A stretch of DNA of 64,000 nt from Bacillota bacterium. Its GTDB lineage: Bacteria; Bacillota; DSM-12270; Thermacetogeniales; Thermacetogeniaceae. The stretch covers positions 1 to 64,000 of the forward strand of contig JABLXW010000012.1 in assembly GCA_013177945.1 (NCBI GenBank). The letters run 5' to 3'. This document shows, piece after piece, positions 42,171 through 49,449 of the stretch (position 1 is the first letter of the stretch; the number at the start of each line of letters is the position of its first letter). A program made the translations under genes and the position numbers. Under the pieces are notes generated by a model. That model was not told where the DNA came from. It saw nothing but the letters and a program-made list of their open reading frames with translations, and did not search any database.

Positions 42171-42932
42171 ATGCTCAAGATTGAGGATCTTCACGTAGAA
42201 GTAGGAGGAAAACAGATTCTGCAGGGTGTCAACCTTCACATCAGACCGGGTGAGACTCACGTCCTTTTTGGCCCCAACGGCTCCGGGAAGTCGACTCTGC
42301 TCGGGGCAATTATGGGTTTTCGCAGGTACCGCATCACCGGCGGAAAAATCTTCTTTAAGGGAGAAGATATCACTTCCCTTTCCGTCCACGAACGCGCCCG
42401 GCGCGGCATTGGCATTGCCTTCCAGCGTCCCCCTGTCCTGCGGGGCGTTACGATGCGGGACCTGCTGCGCATTTCCGGACAGGGAAAGGTGGAAAATATT
42501 GAAGAACTGGCCAGGCCTTTGAATTTTCTCTCTTTTTTAGGACGGGATGTCAATTTCGGGTTTTCTGGAGGCGAAATCAAGCGTTCCGAACTCGTGCAGC
42601 TCCTGGCCCAGGATCCGGATCTGGTGCTTCTTGACGAACCTGAATCGGGAGTAGATCTGGAAAACATTGCTATTATCGGGCAGGCGATCAACCAGCTTCT
42701 GCAGAAAGACAGTTTTTGCAAACAGGAGCGTTCCCGCCGTGAGATTAAAGAGGCCCGGAAGAAGGCAGGGCTGATCATCACCCACACCGGTTTTATCCTT
42801 GATTATGTTCCTGCTGATGTGGGGCATGTTCTTTACGAGGGGAAGCTTTCTTGCAGCGGGTTGAACCCGCGTGAGCTGCTGGGTTGCATTCATGAACTGG
42901 GGTACGGTGAGTGCACCCGTTGCCTGGCGTAG
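42171..42932 (+). CDS. sufC: SufC-type Fe-S assembly ATPase
   Basis: The 253-residue ABC-type ATPase has Walker A GPNGSGKST (34-42), the SufC-type signature FGFSGGEIKRSELVQLLAQDPDLVLLDEPESGVDLENI and a switch His. SufC powers Fe-S cluster assembly on SufB in the cytoplasm. The C-terminus is unusual: it ends in CIHELGYGECTRCLA, with three cysteines. The ATG at 42171 is preceded by GAAGGTGG. It pairs with the SufB/D-like gene 12 bases downstream; no sufS, sufU, sufD or sufE is present, so this looks like the two-gene minimal SUF type (SmsC-SmsB). Confidence 0.9.
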   Translation: MLKIEDLHVEVGGKQILQGVNLHIRPGETHVLFGPNGSGKSTLLGAIMGFRRYRITGGKIFFKGEDITSLSVHERARRGIGIAFQRPPVLRGVTMRDLLRISGQGKVENIEELARPLNFLSFLGRDVNFGFSGGEIKRSELVQLLAQDPDLVLLDEPESGVDLENIAIIGQAINQLLQKDSFCKQERSRREIKEARKKAGLIITHTGFILDYVPADVGHVLYEGKLSCSGLNPRELLGCIHELGYGECTRCLA

Positions 42933-42944
42933 AGGGGGAGGCAG

Positions 42945-44162
42945 ATGCAAGAAGAAAAACGCTTAAAGGCTCAGAAGGCGCTGGAGAAGTCGGCTGCCTA
43001 CGGGGAGGAAATTGATTTCCGCCAGTACCGGGATGAAGGAGAACCCCATCCCGTTTTAACCCGTTTGGAGAATCTCCCTCCTTCAGAACAGAGGGATCTG
43101 CTCAGGGCAGGGGTTGATGTAACAGAAAAGGGAAGAACCGGGACCTACATTCAAAAGGATCACTCGGTTATCCATACAAGTGTCTGCCAGGAAGGGCTTG
43201 AAGTATTGAGCATTACCGCTGCTCTAGAGCGTTACCCCTGGCTGGAGGATTATTACTGGCGAGCGGTGGCGGTGGATGCCGATAAGTACACCGCCCGTGC
43301 CGAACTTCACAGGGAGCACGGCTATTTTATCCGGGCGCTTCCCGGTGTGAAGGCAATCTATCCTGTTCAGGCCTGCCTTTACATCACGCAGGAGGGGCTC
43401 ATCCAGGATGTCCACAACATCATCATCGCCGAGGAGGGCTCCGAACTTCATGTGATCACAGGCTGCACTACAGGGCATGGCGTTGTCTCGGGAATGCACA
43501 TTGGAATCTCAGAGTTTTACATCAAGAAAAATGCAAAGCTGAGCTTTACGATGGTCCACAGCTGGGCGGAAAATGTGGCGGTGCGCCCCCGGACCGGCAC
43601 CATCGTGGAGGAGGGGGGAATTTTTCTTTCCAACTACATCTGCATGCGCCCGGTGCGTTCCCTCCAGATGTACCCCACCGCCTGCCTGGCGGGGGAAGGG
43701 AGCCTGGCCCGGTACCACTCAATTCTGGTAGGCCACCCGGGGTCTCACCTTGACGTGGGGTCGCGGGTCATCCTCCGGGGCAGAGGGAGCCGGGCGGAAA
43801 TCATTGCCCGTTCCATTACCAGGGGAGGGGAGATCGTCAACCGGGGCCACCTGGTGGGCGAGGTTCCTGATGTGAAAGGGCATCTGGAGTGCCGGGGGCT
43901 GATGCTGGCGCCCGAAGGGGTGATTTACGCTGTTCCCGAACTGGAGGCGCGGGTGGATGGGGTAGAGCTTTCCCACGAGGCCGCGGTCGGCAAGATTGCC
44001 GAGGAGGAGATCGAATACCTGATGGCGCGGGGTCTGACAGAAGAAGAAGCAACCGCAACCATCGTCCGGGGCTTTCTGAACGTGAAGATCATGGGGCTTC
44101 CCCCCGAGCTTGAAGAAGAAATCCAGCGGGCTATCGAGGCAAGCGAGCAATCCGAGCTTTAA
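42945..44162 (+). CDS. sufB: SufB/SmsB-type Fe-S scaffold
   Basis: The 405-residue protein belongs to the SufB/SufD family and has the right-handed beta-helix core and C-terminal GRGSRAEIIARSITRGGEIVNRGHL and CRGLMLAP. The C-terminal helices ALSHEAAVGKIAEEEIEYLMARGL-like (VELSHEAAVGKI) follow. It serves as the scaffold on which SufC builds Fe-S clusters. Cysteines at CTTGH (about 169) and in HLECRGL are candidates for cluster binding. It is the only SufB/D protein in the window and would form a SufB2-C2 complex. The ATG at 42945 has GGGGGAGG upstream. Confidence 0.9.
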   Translation: MQEEKRLKAQKALEKSAAYGEEIDFRQYRDEGEPHPVLTRLENLPPSEQRDLLRAGVDVTEKGRTGTYIQKDHSVIHTSVCQEGLEVLSITAALERYPWLEDYYWRAVAVDADKYTARAELHREHGYFIRALPGVKAIYPVQACLYITQEGLIQDVHNIIIAEEGSELHVITGCTTGHGVVSGMHIGISEFYIKKNAKLSFTMVHSWAENVAVRPRTGTIVEEGGIFLSNYICMRPVRSLQMYPTACLAGEGSLARYHSILVGHPGSHLDVGSRVILRGRGSRAEIIARSITRGGEIVNRGHLVGEVPDVKGHLECRGLMLAPEGVIYAVPELEARVDGVELSHEAAVGKIAEEEIEYLMARGLTEEEATATIVRGFLNVKIMGLPPELEEEIQRAIEASEQSEL

Positions 44163-44223
44163 GAATTAAAAGAGTTAAGAATAAGGGGTCAAGCTGTTTT
44201 TGGGTTTAAGTTTGGCCCGAAAA

Positions 44224-45018
44224 TTACCTGCTGAGCTGACACTGGTAGTCGAAAACCAGCCGCGAGACTGCGGCAATTTCCCTGAAGGCCGCAGGAACGT
44301 CCGGCTGGTTTTGAGAAAGAACGACAAGGATGTAAGGGCGGTCGGGGGCAAAGATGATGCCGGCATCATTGGCCACCCCTTCGAGATCGCCTTCTTTATG
44401 GGCCACCTTGATTTCATCGGGGAGGAGGGCGGGGAGGCCGCAGTGCCAGACCGGATGCGCGAGGTCGTCGAGGAGCATTTCTCCCAGTTTGGGGCTGCGC
44501 TTTGCAAAGTCCAACACGCCCAGCAGGTAGGAGCCCTGGTCCCGGGGTGTGGTGCAGTCGTCGCCATCAGGCCGGGGGTGGCTTCCCCCAAGGGCTCTCA
44601 TGAACTCCACGACGTTTGCGGGTTTCACCAGGCGCTTGATCATCCTGTAGGCAATGTTGTCGGAGAGGGTTATTGCCGCCTTTGCGAGGGCGCGCAGGGT
44701 GAGGCGGTCCCCTTCTTTGAGGATGTGCTGCAAGTAGCCCGACCCTGCGCTGTAGTCTGTATCTGCCTGGTAGGCAAGGCGCTGCTCCAGCCGGTAGCTC
44801 CCTACGGCAACCTTCTCGTAAAGGTAAAGGACGTAGGGAACCTTCACGCAGCTTGCCTGGGGAAACAGCTCGCGGTCGTTGATCCCGAAGGATTTCCCCG
44901 TCCCCAGGTCCCTGAAATGAATGCCGTAGGTGCCCGGTTTTCCTGTCAGGTATTTTTTCAATTCTAAGGCGAGGGGGAGGTAAACACGGTCCGAGCAAAG
45001 GTTGAAAAACCCGTCCAT
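44224..45018 (-). CDS. Class A beta-lactamase-fold serine hydrolase without signal peptide
   Basis: The 264-residue protein has the serine beta-lactamase/PBP fold motifs: S-x-x-K in ASCVKVPY (near residue 56), SDN in LSDNIAY (about 120) and a third motif reading AHKEGDLEG, where class A enzymes have KTG. NDAGII follows as in the family. Despite the exported fold, there is no signal peptide: the first 40 residues are not a hydrophobic stretch. The ATG at 45018 has GGGAG upstream. Real beta-lactamase activity is doubtful given the KEG change and the cytoplasmic prediction; a peptidase or esterase role is possible. It is a single gene, divergent from rnpB. Confidence 0.75.
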   Translation of the reverse strand: MDGFFNLCSDRVYLPLALELKKYLTGKPGTYGIHFRDLGTGKSFGINDRELFPQASCVKVPYVLYLYEKVAVGSYRLEQRLAYQADTDYSAGSGYLQHILKEGDRLTLRALAKAAITLSDNIAYRMIKRLVKPANVVEFMRALGGSHPRPDGDDCTTPRDQGSYLLGVLDFAKRSPKLGEMLLDDLAHPVWHCGLPALLPDEIKVAHKEGDLEGVANDAGIIFAPDRPYILVVLSQNQPDVPAAFREIAAVSRLVFDYQCQLSR

Positions 45019-45030
45019 CTTCCGCTCCCG

Positions 45031-45049
45031 TTAAGAAGAGTTTTCTTAA
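45031..45049. promoter_or_regulatory. Palindrome upstream of the beta-lactamase-fold gene
   Basis: TTAAGAA (45031-45037) and TTCTTAA (45043-45049) form a perfect inverted repeat with a 5-base spacer, 13 bases upstream of the minus-strand gene. It may be an operator, or simply AT-rich leader sequence. Confidence 0.3.
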
Positions 45050-45108
45050 ATCTATTCTTATTTGGTACGCCGGTGGTTTAGACTACTTTTTGCGACTGTT
45101 CGTTCAAT

Positions 45109-45137
45109 TTGCATATTTTCTGCATTGGTGTTATAAT
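45109..45137 (+). promoter_or_regulatory. Sigma-A promoter of rnpB
   Basis: TTGCAT (45109-45114), a 17-base spacer and TATAAT (45132-45137) lie about 24 bases upstream of the RNase P RNA 5' end. Confidence 0.85.
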
Positions 45138-45160
45138 TTTGCCGTCAAAGTAGATAATCA

Positions 45161-45610
45161 GGCAAGCAGTCTGGATGATCGCGCGCACCGGGAGCCGAAA
45201 GGCGGTGCGTGAGGAAAGTCCGGGCTCCGCAGGGCAGGGTGCTGGGTAACACCCAGTGGGGGCGACCCCAAGGAAAGTGCCACAGAAATGGAAACCGCCC
45301 CGCACTCACCGGAACGAAGAAGCCTAAATAAAATTCCGCTGCTGATAGATGTTGTTAAACCTTTAAGCCTCTGCGCTCCGGTGAGTGCGGGGCAAGGGTG
45401 GAACGGTGCGGTAAGAGCGCACCAGCGGCCAGGCGACTGGCCGGCTAGGTAAACCCCACCTGGAGCAAGACCGAATAGGGAGGCAAGGGAGTGGCCCGCT
45501 CCGCCTCCGGGTAGGTCGCTGGAGGCCCCAGGCAACTGGCGGCCCAAGAGAGATGATCATCGCCTTCGGTTTTCGAAGGAACAGAACCCGGCTTACAGGA
45601 CTGCTTGCTG
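45161..45610 (+). ncRNA. rnpB: RNase P RNA, bacterial class A
   Basis: This RNA is the catalytic part of RNase P, which trims the 5' end of pre-tRNAs. The conserved core is present: GAGGAAAGTCCGGGC near the 5' end (CR I), and AGAACCCGGCTTACAG near the 3' end. The ends pair as the P1 helix (GCAAGCAGTC with GACTGCTTGC, with a bulged G). A long GC stem (about 45295-45310 with 45378-45392) and GGTAAACCCCACCTGGAGCAAG (CR II/III) fit the class A layout. Some short open frames on both strands over this stretch are not genes. A terminator follows directly. Confidence 0.96.
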
Positions 45611-45615
45611 AGAAT

Positions 45616-45670
45616 AAAAAGGCGTGGGAAGCTGGCCGCTGAGGTACGTACACCACGCCTTTTCTTTTCT
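45616..45670 (+). terminator. rnpB terminator
   Basis: A GC-rich stem GGCGTGG (45621-45627) with CCACGCC (45653-45659), flanked by AAAA and TTTT that extend it, and a T-rich tail TTTTCTTTTCT follow rnpB. Confidence 0.85.
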
Positions 45671-45771
45671 ATACATTACATTCAGTTTCGTTCATCAAAA
45701 ATCAGTTGCTGCTCATGGGCGTTCCCTCCGTCATCTTTTTGCCTGGCCCGGGGCATCCGTAAATCAGATTT

Positions 45772-46860
45772 TTAAGGGGTGGTTTTGTTTTGAGTTTGGA
45801 GCAGAGATTGGAGGCGGCGGAAGGCCTCCAGTTTTTCCTCCCGGCCCAATTTTGCTTCTTTAATGGCCTGCTCGAGAACGGTGATCGACCGGTCGTAGGT
45901 CCGCCGGTCTACAGGGTAGGGATAGCCGTCTTTTCCCCCGTGCGCAAAGCTGTATTTGGCCGGGTCCTGGTAGCTGGGGCGCGCTCCGTAGGCGAGCTCG
46001 GCGATCAGGGAGAGGGCGCGGATGGTCTTGGGTCCGATTCCGGGAATGGAGAGGACGGCTTCGAAGTTTTCGGGCTGTTGCTCGTAGCTTTTCAGAAGAA
46101 CCCGCTCCAGGCTGGAGGGTTTCAGGTGCTCCAGGTATAGGGAATGGCGGGAAGGCAGAACCAGCCGGTTGTACTCCCTCACAACCTGCTCCGGGTTTAA
46201 GCAGCTCAAGGCGGCAATTGTTTTGCGCGATTCCTCGCTTGTTTGGGCCACCAGGTTGAGAACCTGTTTCTCTCTGTAGTCGCAGCAGATGGCGCTGTGA
46301 GGTTCGTTGACGAAGTCCGAAACTCTTTCTCCCAGCCAGTGGTAGCGGCGGGCGCGCCGGAGGCCCGGATTCATCCCCTGCTGGATCACGGCCCATTCAC
46401 CGCGCGCCGTGAAAATAAAGGTGTGGTGGTAAAGCTGGTACCCGTCCTGGAGGGCGGAGTTGTCCACCTTCGCGCTCATCCTGCTTGCGTAAACGAGCCT
46501 TTCACTTCGGGGGAGGGCGAATTTCTCTGCGTACATGACGATTTCCTGCGGTGTTTTCCGTGACGTCTTCCCCTTTCCGCCGGCAATGAACAGGCCCAGC
46601 TCCCTTTCGCACCCCCGCAGCCCCTCCTTGAGGGCCCCGCAAACCGTTGTCGTTAAACCCGAAGAGTGCCAGTCAAAGCCAAGCAGGCACCCCAGAGCCT
46701 GAAACCAGAAGGGGTCGGCCAGCCTTTTTAAAACTCCTGCCGGCCCTTCTTCGCGCACCAGCAGGATCAGGATTGCCCGGCTCAATCTGGTCATCCGGTC
46801 GAAAAGCCAGCGCGGGCACTCTCCGCTGTGCAGAGGAAGGTCAACGGTCCCGGTGCGCAC
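45772..46860 (-). CDS. DUF763 protein
   Basis: The 362-residue protein has the DUF763 pattern: RTGTVDLPLHSGECPRWLF at the start, a later helix-hairpin-helix motif VLSIPGIGPKTIRALSLIAEL (about 285-305), and HGGKDGYPYPVDRRTYD near the C-terminus. The hairpin motif suggests binding of DNA or RNA backbone, but the family has no known function. An upstream frame extends to 46941, but the GTG at 46860 fits AAAGGGG at 8 bases and gives the family N-terminus VRTGT-DLPLH. It is divergent from yedE. Confidence 0.8.
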   Translation of the reverse strand: MRTGTVDLPLHSGECPRWLFDRMTRLSRAILILLVREEGPAGVLKRLADPFWFQALGCLLGFDWHSSGLTTTVCGALKEGLRGCERELGLFIAGGKGKTSRKTPQEIVMYAEKFALPRSERLVYASRMSAKVDNSALQDGYQLYHHTFIFTARGEWAVIQQGMNPGLRRARRYHWLGERVSDFVNEPHSAICCDYREKQVLNLVAQTSEESRKTIAALSCLNPEQVVREYNRLVLPSRHSLYLEHLKPSSLERVLLKSYEQQPENFEAVLSIPGIGPKTIRALSLIAELAYGARPSYQDPAKYSFAHGGKDGYPYPVDRRTYDRSITVLEQAIKEAKLGREEKLEAFRRLQSLLQTQNKTTP

Positions 46861-46944
46861 CCGGATCACCCCTTTGCTTGCGCCTATTTTACCTTTTCTC
46901 CAAAAGCATGACAAGTCTTTGCAGTGCAATGAGGAAAACATTGG

Positions 46945-46972
46945 TATAACAAATCGTTATAAATAATATAAC
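46945..46972. promoter_or_regulatory. TATAAC repeats between DUF763 gene and yedE
   Basis: TATAAC (46945-46950) and GTTATA (46956-46961) make a 6-bp inverted repeat with a 5-base spacer; a third TATAAC lies at 46967-46972. The region is very AT-rich and lies between two divergent genes, so it may be an operator or a set of -10 elements for both directions. Confidence 0.35.
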
Positions 46973-47062
46973 AGGATTTTTGGTTCCGATGGCATATGTA
47001 TATTAAGAGGAAATGCATTCCGTAATCTAAAGGAATTTAAAACGGAGGGGGAGCGGGGTAAA

Positions 47063-48130
47063 ATGGAGCGAAGAGATGCAATGATCGTGGGAACAGGGTT
47101 GGTAATTGGGATTCTGGCGGCACTGCTTGTGAAATTCGGAAACCCGGGAAACATGGGCCTCTGTATTGCCTGCTTTATCCGTGATATCACCGGCGCCCTG
47201 GGGCTGCATCGGGCGGCGCCCGTGCAGTATTTGCGGCCCGAAATTCCGGGCTTGCTGTTAGGGGCTTTTCTGGCTGCGGTGCTGGGCAGGGAGTTCCGGA
47301 GCCGGGGTGGTTCCGGCAGTTTAGTCCGGTTTTTGCTGGGTTTTTTCATGATGGTGGGCGCCCTGGTCTTTCTGGGCTGTCCCCTTCGCACGCTCCTGCG
47401 GCTGGGGGGCGGCGACCTCAACGCGGTGCTGGGTCTGGCGGGTTTTACCGTCGGCGTCCTCGGTGGAGTGGAGTTTTTAAAACGGGGCTACAACCTGGGC
47501 CGCGCCCGGCGGGGTTCGGCCGTTGGGGGTCTTGTAATGCCTCTTCTTGCGGTCGTTATCCTAGTCCTGGCTATTTACCACCCGGTTTTTGATCCAAAGG
47601 CGGGAGGCCCGGTTTTTGCCAGCCTGCAGGGCCCCGGCTCTTTCTCCGCTCCGGTTTTGATGAGTCTGGGGGCCGGGCTTCTCGTCGGCATCCTTGCCCA
47701 GCGTGCCCGCCTGTGCCTCAGCGGGGGGATCCGCGATTTCGTTCTCACCAGAGATGCCTATCTTTTAAAGGGCTACGGTGCAATTTTCGCAGGGGTTTTG
47801 CTTGCGAACATCCTGCTGGGTCAATTTCGTTTGGGCTTCGCCAACCAGCCAATTGCCCATACCGATGGCGCCTGGAACTTCCTGGGGATGGTTTTAGTGG
47901 GGTTGGCTGCGGTGCTTGCCGGGGGTTGCCCGCTCCGCCAGTTGATCCTGAGCGGTGAGGGGGATGCCGATGCCGGCATGTCGGTCTTGGGAATGGCGGC
48001 AGGCGCTGCCGTTGCGCACAACTTTCTCCTGGCCAGCAGTCCGGCGGGTCCCACTCTTTACGGAAAAGTCGTCGTGCTGCTTGGAATCCTGATCGCCGTG
48101 CTGATAGGATGGTTTTGTCGGGAAGCCTGA
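47063..48130 (+). CDS. yedE: YedE/YeeE-family sulfur or selenium transporter
   Basis: The 355-residue membrane protein has about ten helices in two related halves. Each half has the family cysteine-containing motif: FLGCPLRTLLRLGGGDLNA in the first and LAGGCPLRQLILSGEGDADAG in the second; other Cys motifs are MGLCIACFIRDI and RLCLSGGIRDF. Family members take up thiosulfate or serve selenium metabolism, with Cys residues passing the sulfur species through the pore. The ATG at 47063 has GGAGGGGGAG-type sequence upstream. The TusA-like gene starts 49 bases after the stop and a DUF3343 gene lies beyond, the set found in selenium/sulfur loci. Confidence 0.88.
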   Translation: MERRDAMIVGTGLVIGILAALLVKFGNPGNMGLCIACFIRDITGALGLHRAAPVQYLRPEIPGLLLGAFLAAVLGREFRSRGGSGSLVRFLLGFFMMVGALVFLGCPLRTLLRLGGGDLNAVLGLAGFTVGVLGGVEFLKRGYNLGRARRGSAVGGLVMPLLAVVILVLAIYHPVFDPKAGGPVFASLQGPGSFSAPVLMSLGAGLLVGILAQRARLCLSGGIRDFVLTRDAYLLKGYGAIFAGVLLANILLGQFRLGFANQPIAHTDGAWNFLGMVLVGLAAVLAGGCPLRQLILSGEGDADAGMSVLGMAAGAAVAHNFLLASSPAGPTLYGKVVVLLGILIAVLIGWFCREA

Positions 48131-48179
48131 GCTGCCTTGAAATTAAATTTTGGAATACCAGTCTGGATGAAGGAGGAAA

Positions 48180-48401
48180 ATGATGAAAAAAGAAATCGAC
48201 GCCCGGGGTTTGAGCTGCCCGTTGCCTGTCTTGAAAACCAGGGCCGCCCTGGAGGAAGGATGCGAAGAAGTAGAGGTTCGGGTTGACACCGGTGTGGCGC
48301 GGGAGAATGTGGCCCGTTTTGCCAGGAGCAGGGGTTATGCTGTGGCAGTTAAACAATCCGGAGAAGGAGAGTGGCTCCTCTGCCTCCGGAAGGAAGGCTA
48401 G
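48180..48401 (+). CDS. TusA/SirA-family sulfurtransferase
   Basis: The 73-residue protein has the TusA motif: EIDARGLSCPLPVLKTRAAL, with Cys13 as the active thiol that carries a persulfide (or selenide). It ends in a second beta strand (GEGEWLLCLRK). It would receive sulfur or selenium brought in by the YedE-like transporter. It resembles the N-terminal domain of the selenium protein YedF, but has no C-terminal domain fused; the DUF3343 protein downstream may act with it. The ATG at 48180 has AAGGAGG upstream (a second ATG follows at once). Confidence 0.87.
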   Translation: MMKKEIDARGLSCPLPVLKTRAALEEGCEEVEVRVDTGVARENVARFARSRGYAVAVKQSGEGEWLLCLRKEG

Positions 48402-48480
48402 ATCTCCAGAGCTGTTCTTCCAGGGGATTATTTCCTGGATAGATGGTTAAGGCTTGTTCAGATTTTTTTCGGGAGGCCGC

Positions 48481-48786
48481 TTGACAGGTATGAACAAAGG
48501 GGTCGGTGGCGACCGGTCTGTTACCGTTGCCGTACTCGTTTTTCCCTCTTCCCACTACGCCCTGCGCGCCGAAAAAATCTGCAAAGAGGCAGGACTCCCG
48601 GTTCTCTTAATCCCGCTCCCCCGCGAAATCACCTCGGACTGCGGGGTTGCCCTTACCCTCCCGCCGGAGTTCCAGGAAAAGGGGGAAGCCCTGCTCAAGC
48701 AGGCAGGGGTCCCCCTGACCGGAAGCCACCGGCTGACGAGAACCGGCAGGCAGGCCCTCCTGTGGCAGCGGTTTCTTAATAGGTGA
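48481..48786 (+). CDS. DUF3343 protein
   Basis: The 101-residue protein matches DUF3343: TVAVLVFPSSHYALRAEKICKEAG, then LIPLPREITSDCGVAL, with a cysteine in the conserved SDCG segment. This family is often encoded with YedE, TusA and selenium proteins and may deal with a protein-bound thiol or selenol; the exact role is unknown. The TTG at 48481 (GGGAGG at 4 bases) and the ATG at 48490 (same site at 13 bases) are both possible starts. The gene is third in the set after yedE and the TusA-like gene. Confidence 0.75.
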   Translation: MTGMNKGVGGDRSVTVAVLVFPSSHYALRAEKICKEAGLPVLLIPLPREITSDCGVALTLPPEFQEKGEALLKQAGVPLTGSHRLTRTGRQALLWQRFLNR

Positions 48787-48916
48787 CGGGAGTTCTTCCC
48801 CTCCATCTCCGCCCTCCTTGCGGTGCCTTTCCTGTCCTTTTCCCACCGCTCACTTTTGCCGGCGAACCCGGGGGAATAAAACATTCACCGGGTAGTTTCA
48901 ATGCCTTGCCAGGGGA

Positions 48917-48945
48917 TTGACAAAAAGGCGGTCATAGTGTACTAT
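48917..48945 (+). promoter_or_regulatory. Sigma-A promoter of the GntR-ABC operon
   Basis: TTGACA (48917-48922), a 17-base spacer and TACTAT (48940-48945) give a near-consensus promoter about 90 bases upstream of the GntR gene. The -10 element lies in the middle of a palindrome. Confidence 0.8.
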
Positions 48946-48957
48946 TTACAATATGAC
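48931..48957. promoter_or_regulatory. GntR operator palindrome
   Basis: A 27-bp imperfect palindrome has arms GTCATAGTGTAC and TTACAATATGAC, which match at 10 of 12 positions when one is reversed and complemented. It covers the -10 box of the operon promoter, so the GntR protein encoded next could block its own transcription. The arm sequence and length are typical of YtrA-type GntR regulators. Confidence 0.7.
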
Positions 48958-49035
48958 ATATAATACAATTAGAAAAAAGAGCACTGCTCGGCTAGAATTA
49001 TACGCTTGCTCTTATTACTGGAAGGGGGAAGCGGC

Positions 49036-49449
49036 TTGTGGTTTGATATCGACCAGCGATCGAGCGTTCCCATCTACCAGCAGCTGGTGGAAGGGGTTAA
49101 GGAGGCGGTGGCCCGGGGAGTGCTCGCGGTTGGGGAAAAACTTCCTTCGGTAAGAGAACTGGCCGCCCGGACCGCCGTCAACCCCAACACCATCGCAAAG
49201 GCGTACCAGGAGCTGGAACGCGAGGGAATCATCGAAACCTTCCGGGGGCGCGGCACCTTTGTTGCTGCCCGGAAAATTCAAGTTGACGGGGAGGAGAAGA
49301 AAAGGGTGATCAGGGAGATGCTGCGCAGGGTATTGGTCGAGGCGTATTACCTGGATCTTTCCCAGGAGGAACTGCTTTCCTTGCTGGAGGAGGCGGTGCG
49401 GGAGTGGCACCGGGAGGGGAGGGGAAAGCAATGCCTGAACGGGCGATAG
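49036..49449 (+). CDS. GntR-family (YtrA-type) repressor
   Basis: The 137-residue regulator has a winged helix (IYQQLVEGVKEAVARGVLAVGEKLPSVRELAARTAVNPNTIAKAYQELEREG, about 12-64) and a short C-terminal helical tail instead of a ligand domain, as in the YtrA subfamily. Such repressors control the ABC transporter operon in which they are encoded. The TTG at 49036 has AGGGGG at 7 bases. Its end overlaps the ATPase gene by 19 bases. The palindrome at 48931-48957 is its likely site. Confidence 0.88.
   Translation: MWFDIDQRSSVPIYQQLVEGVKEAVARGVLAVGEKLPSVRELAARTAVNPNTIAKAYQELEREGIIETFRGRGTFVAARKIQVDGEEKKRVIREMLRRVLVEAYYLDLSQEELLSLLEEAVREWHREGRGKQCLNGR

Noticed and set aside
45158-45656. Several frames on both strands across 45.16-45.66 kb
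   Set aside because: They lie over the RNase P RNA, which explains the sequence conservation and structure.
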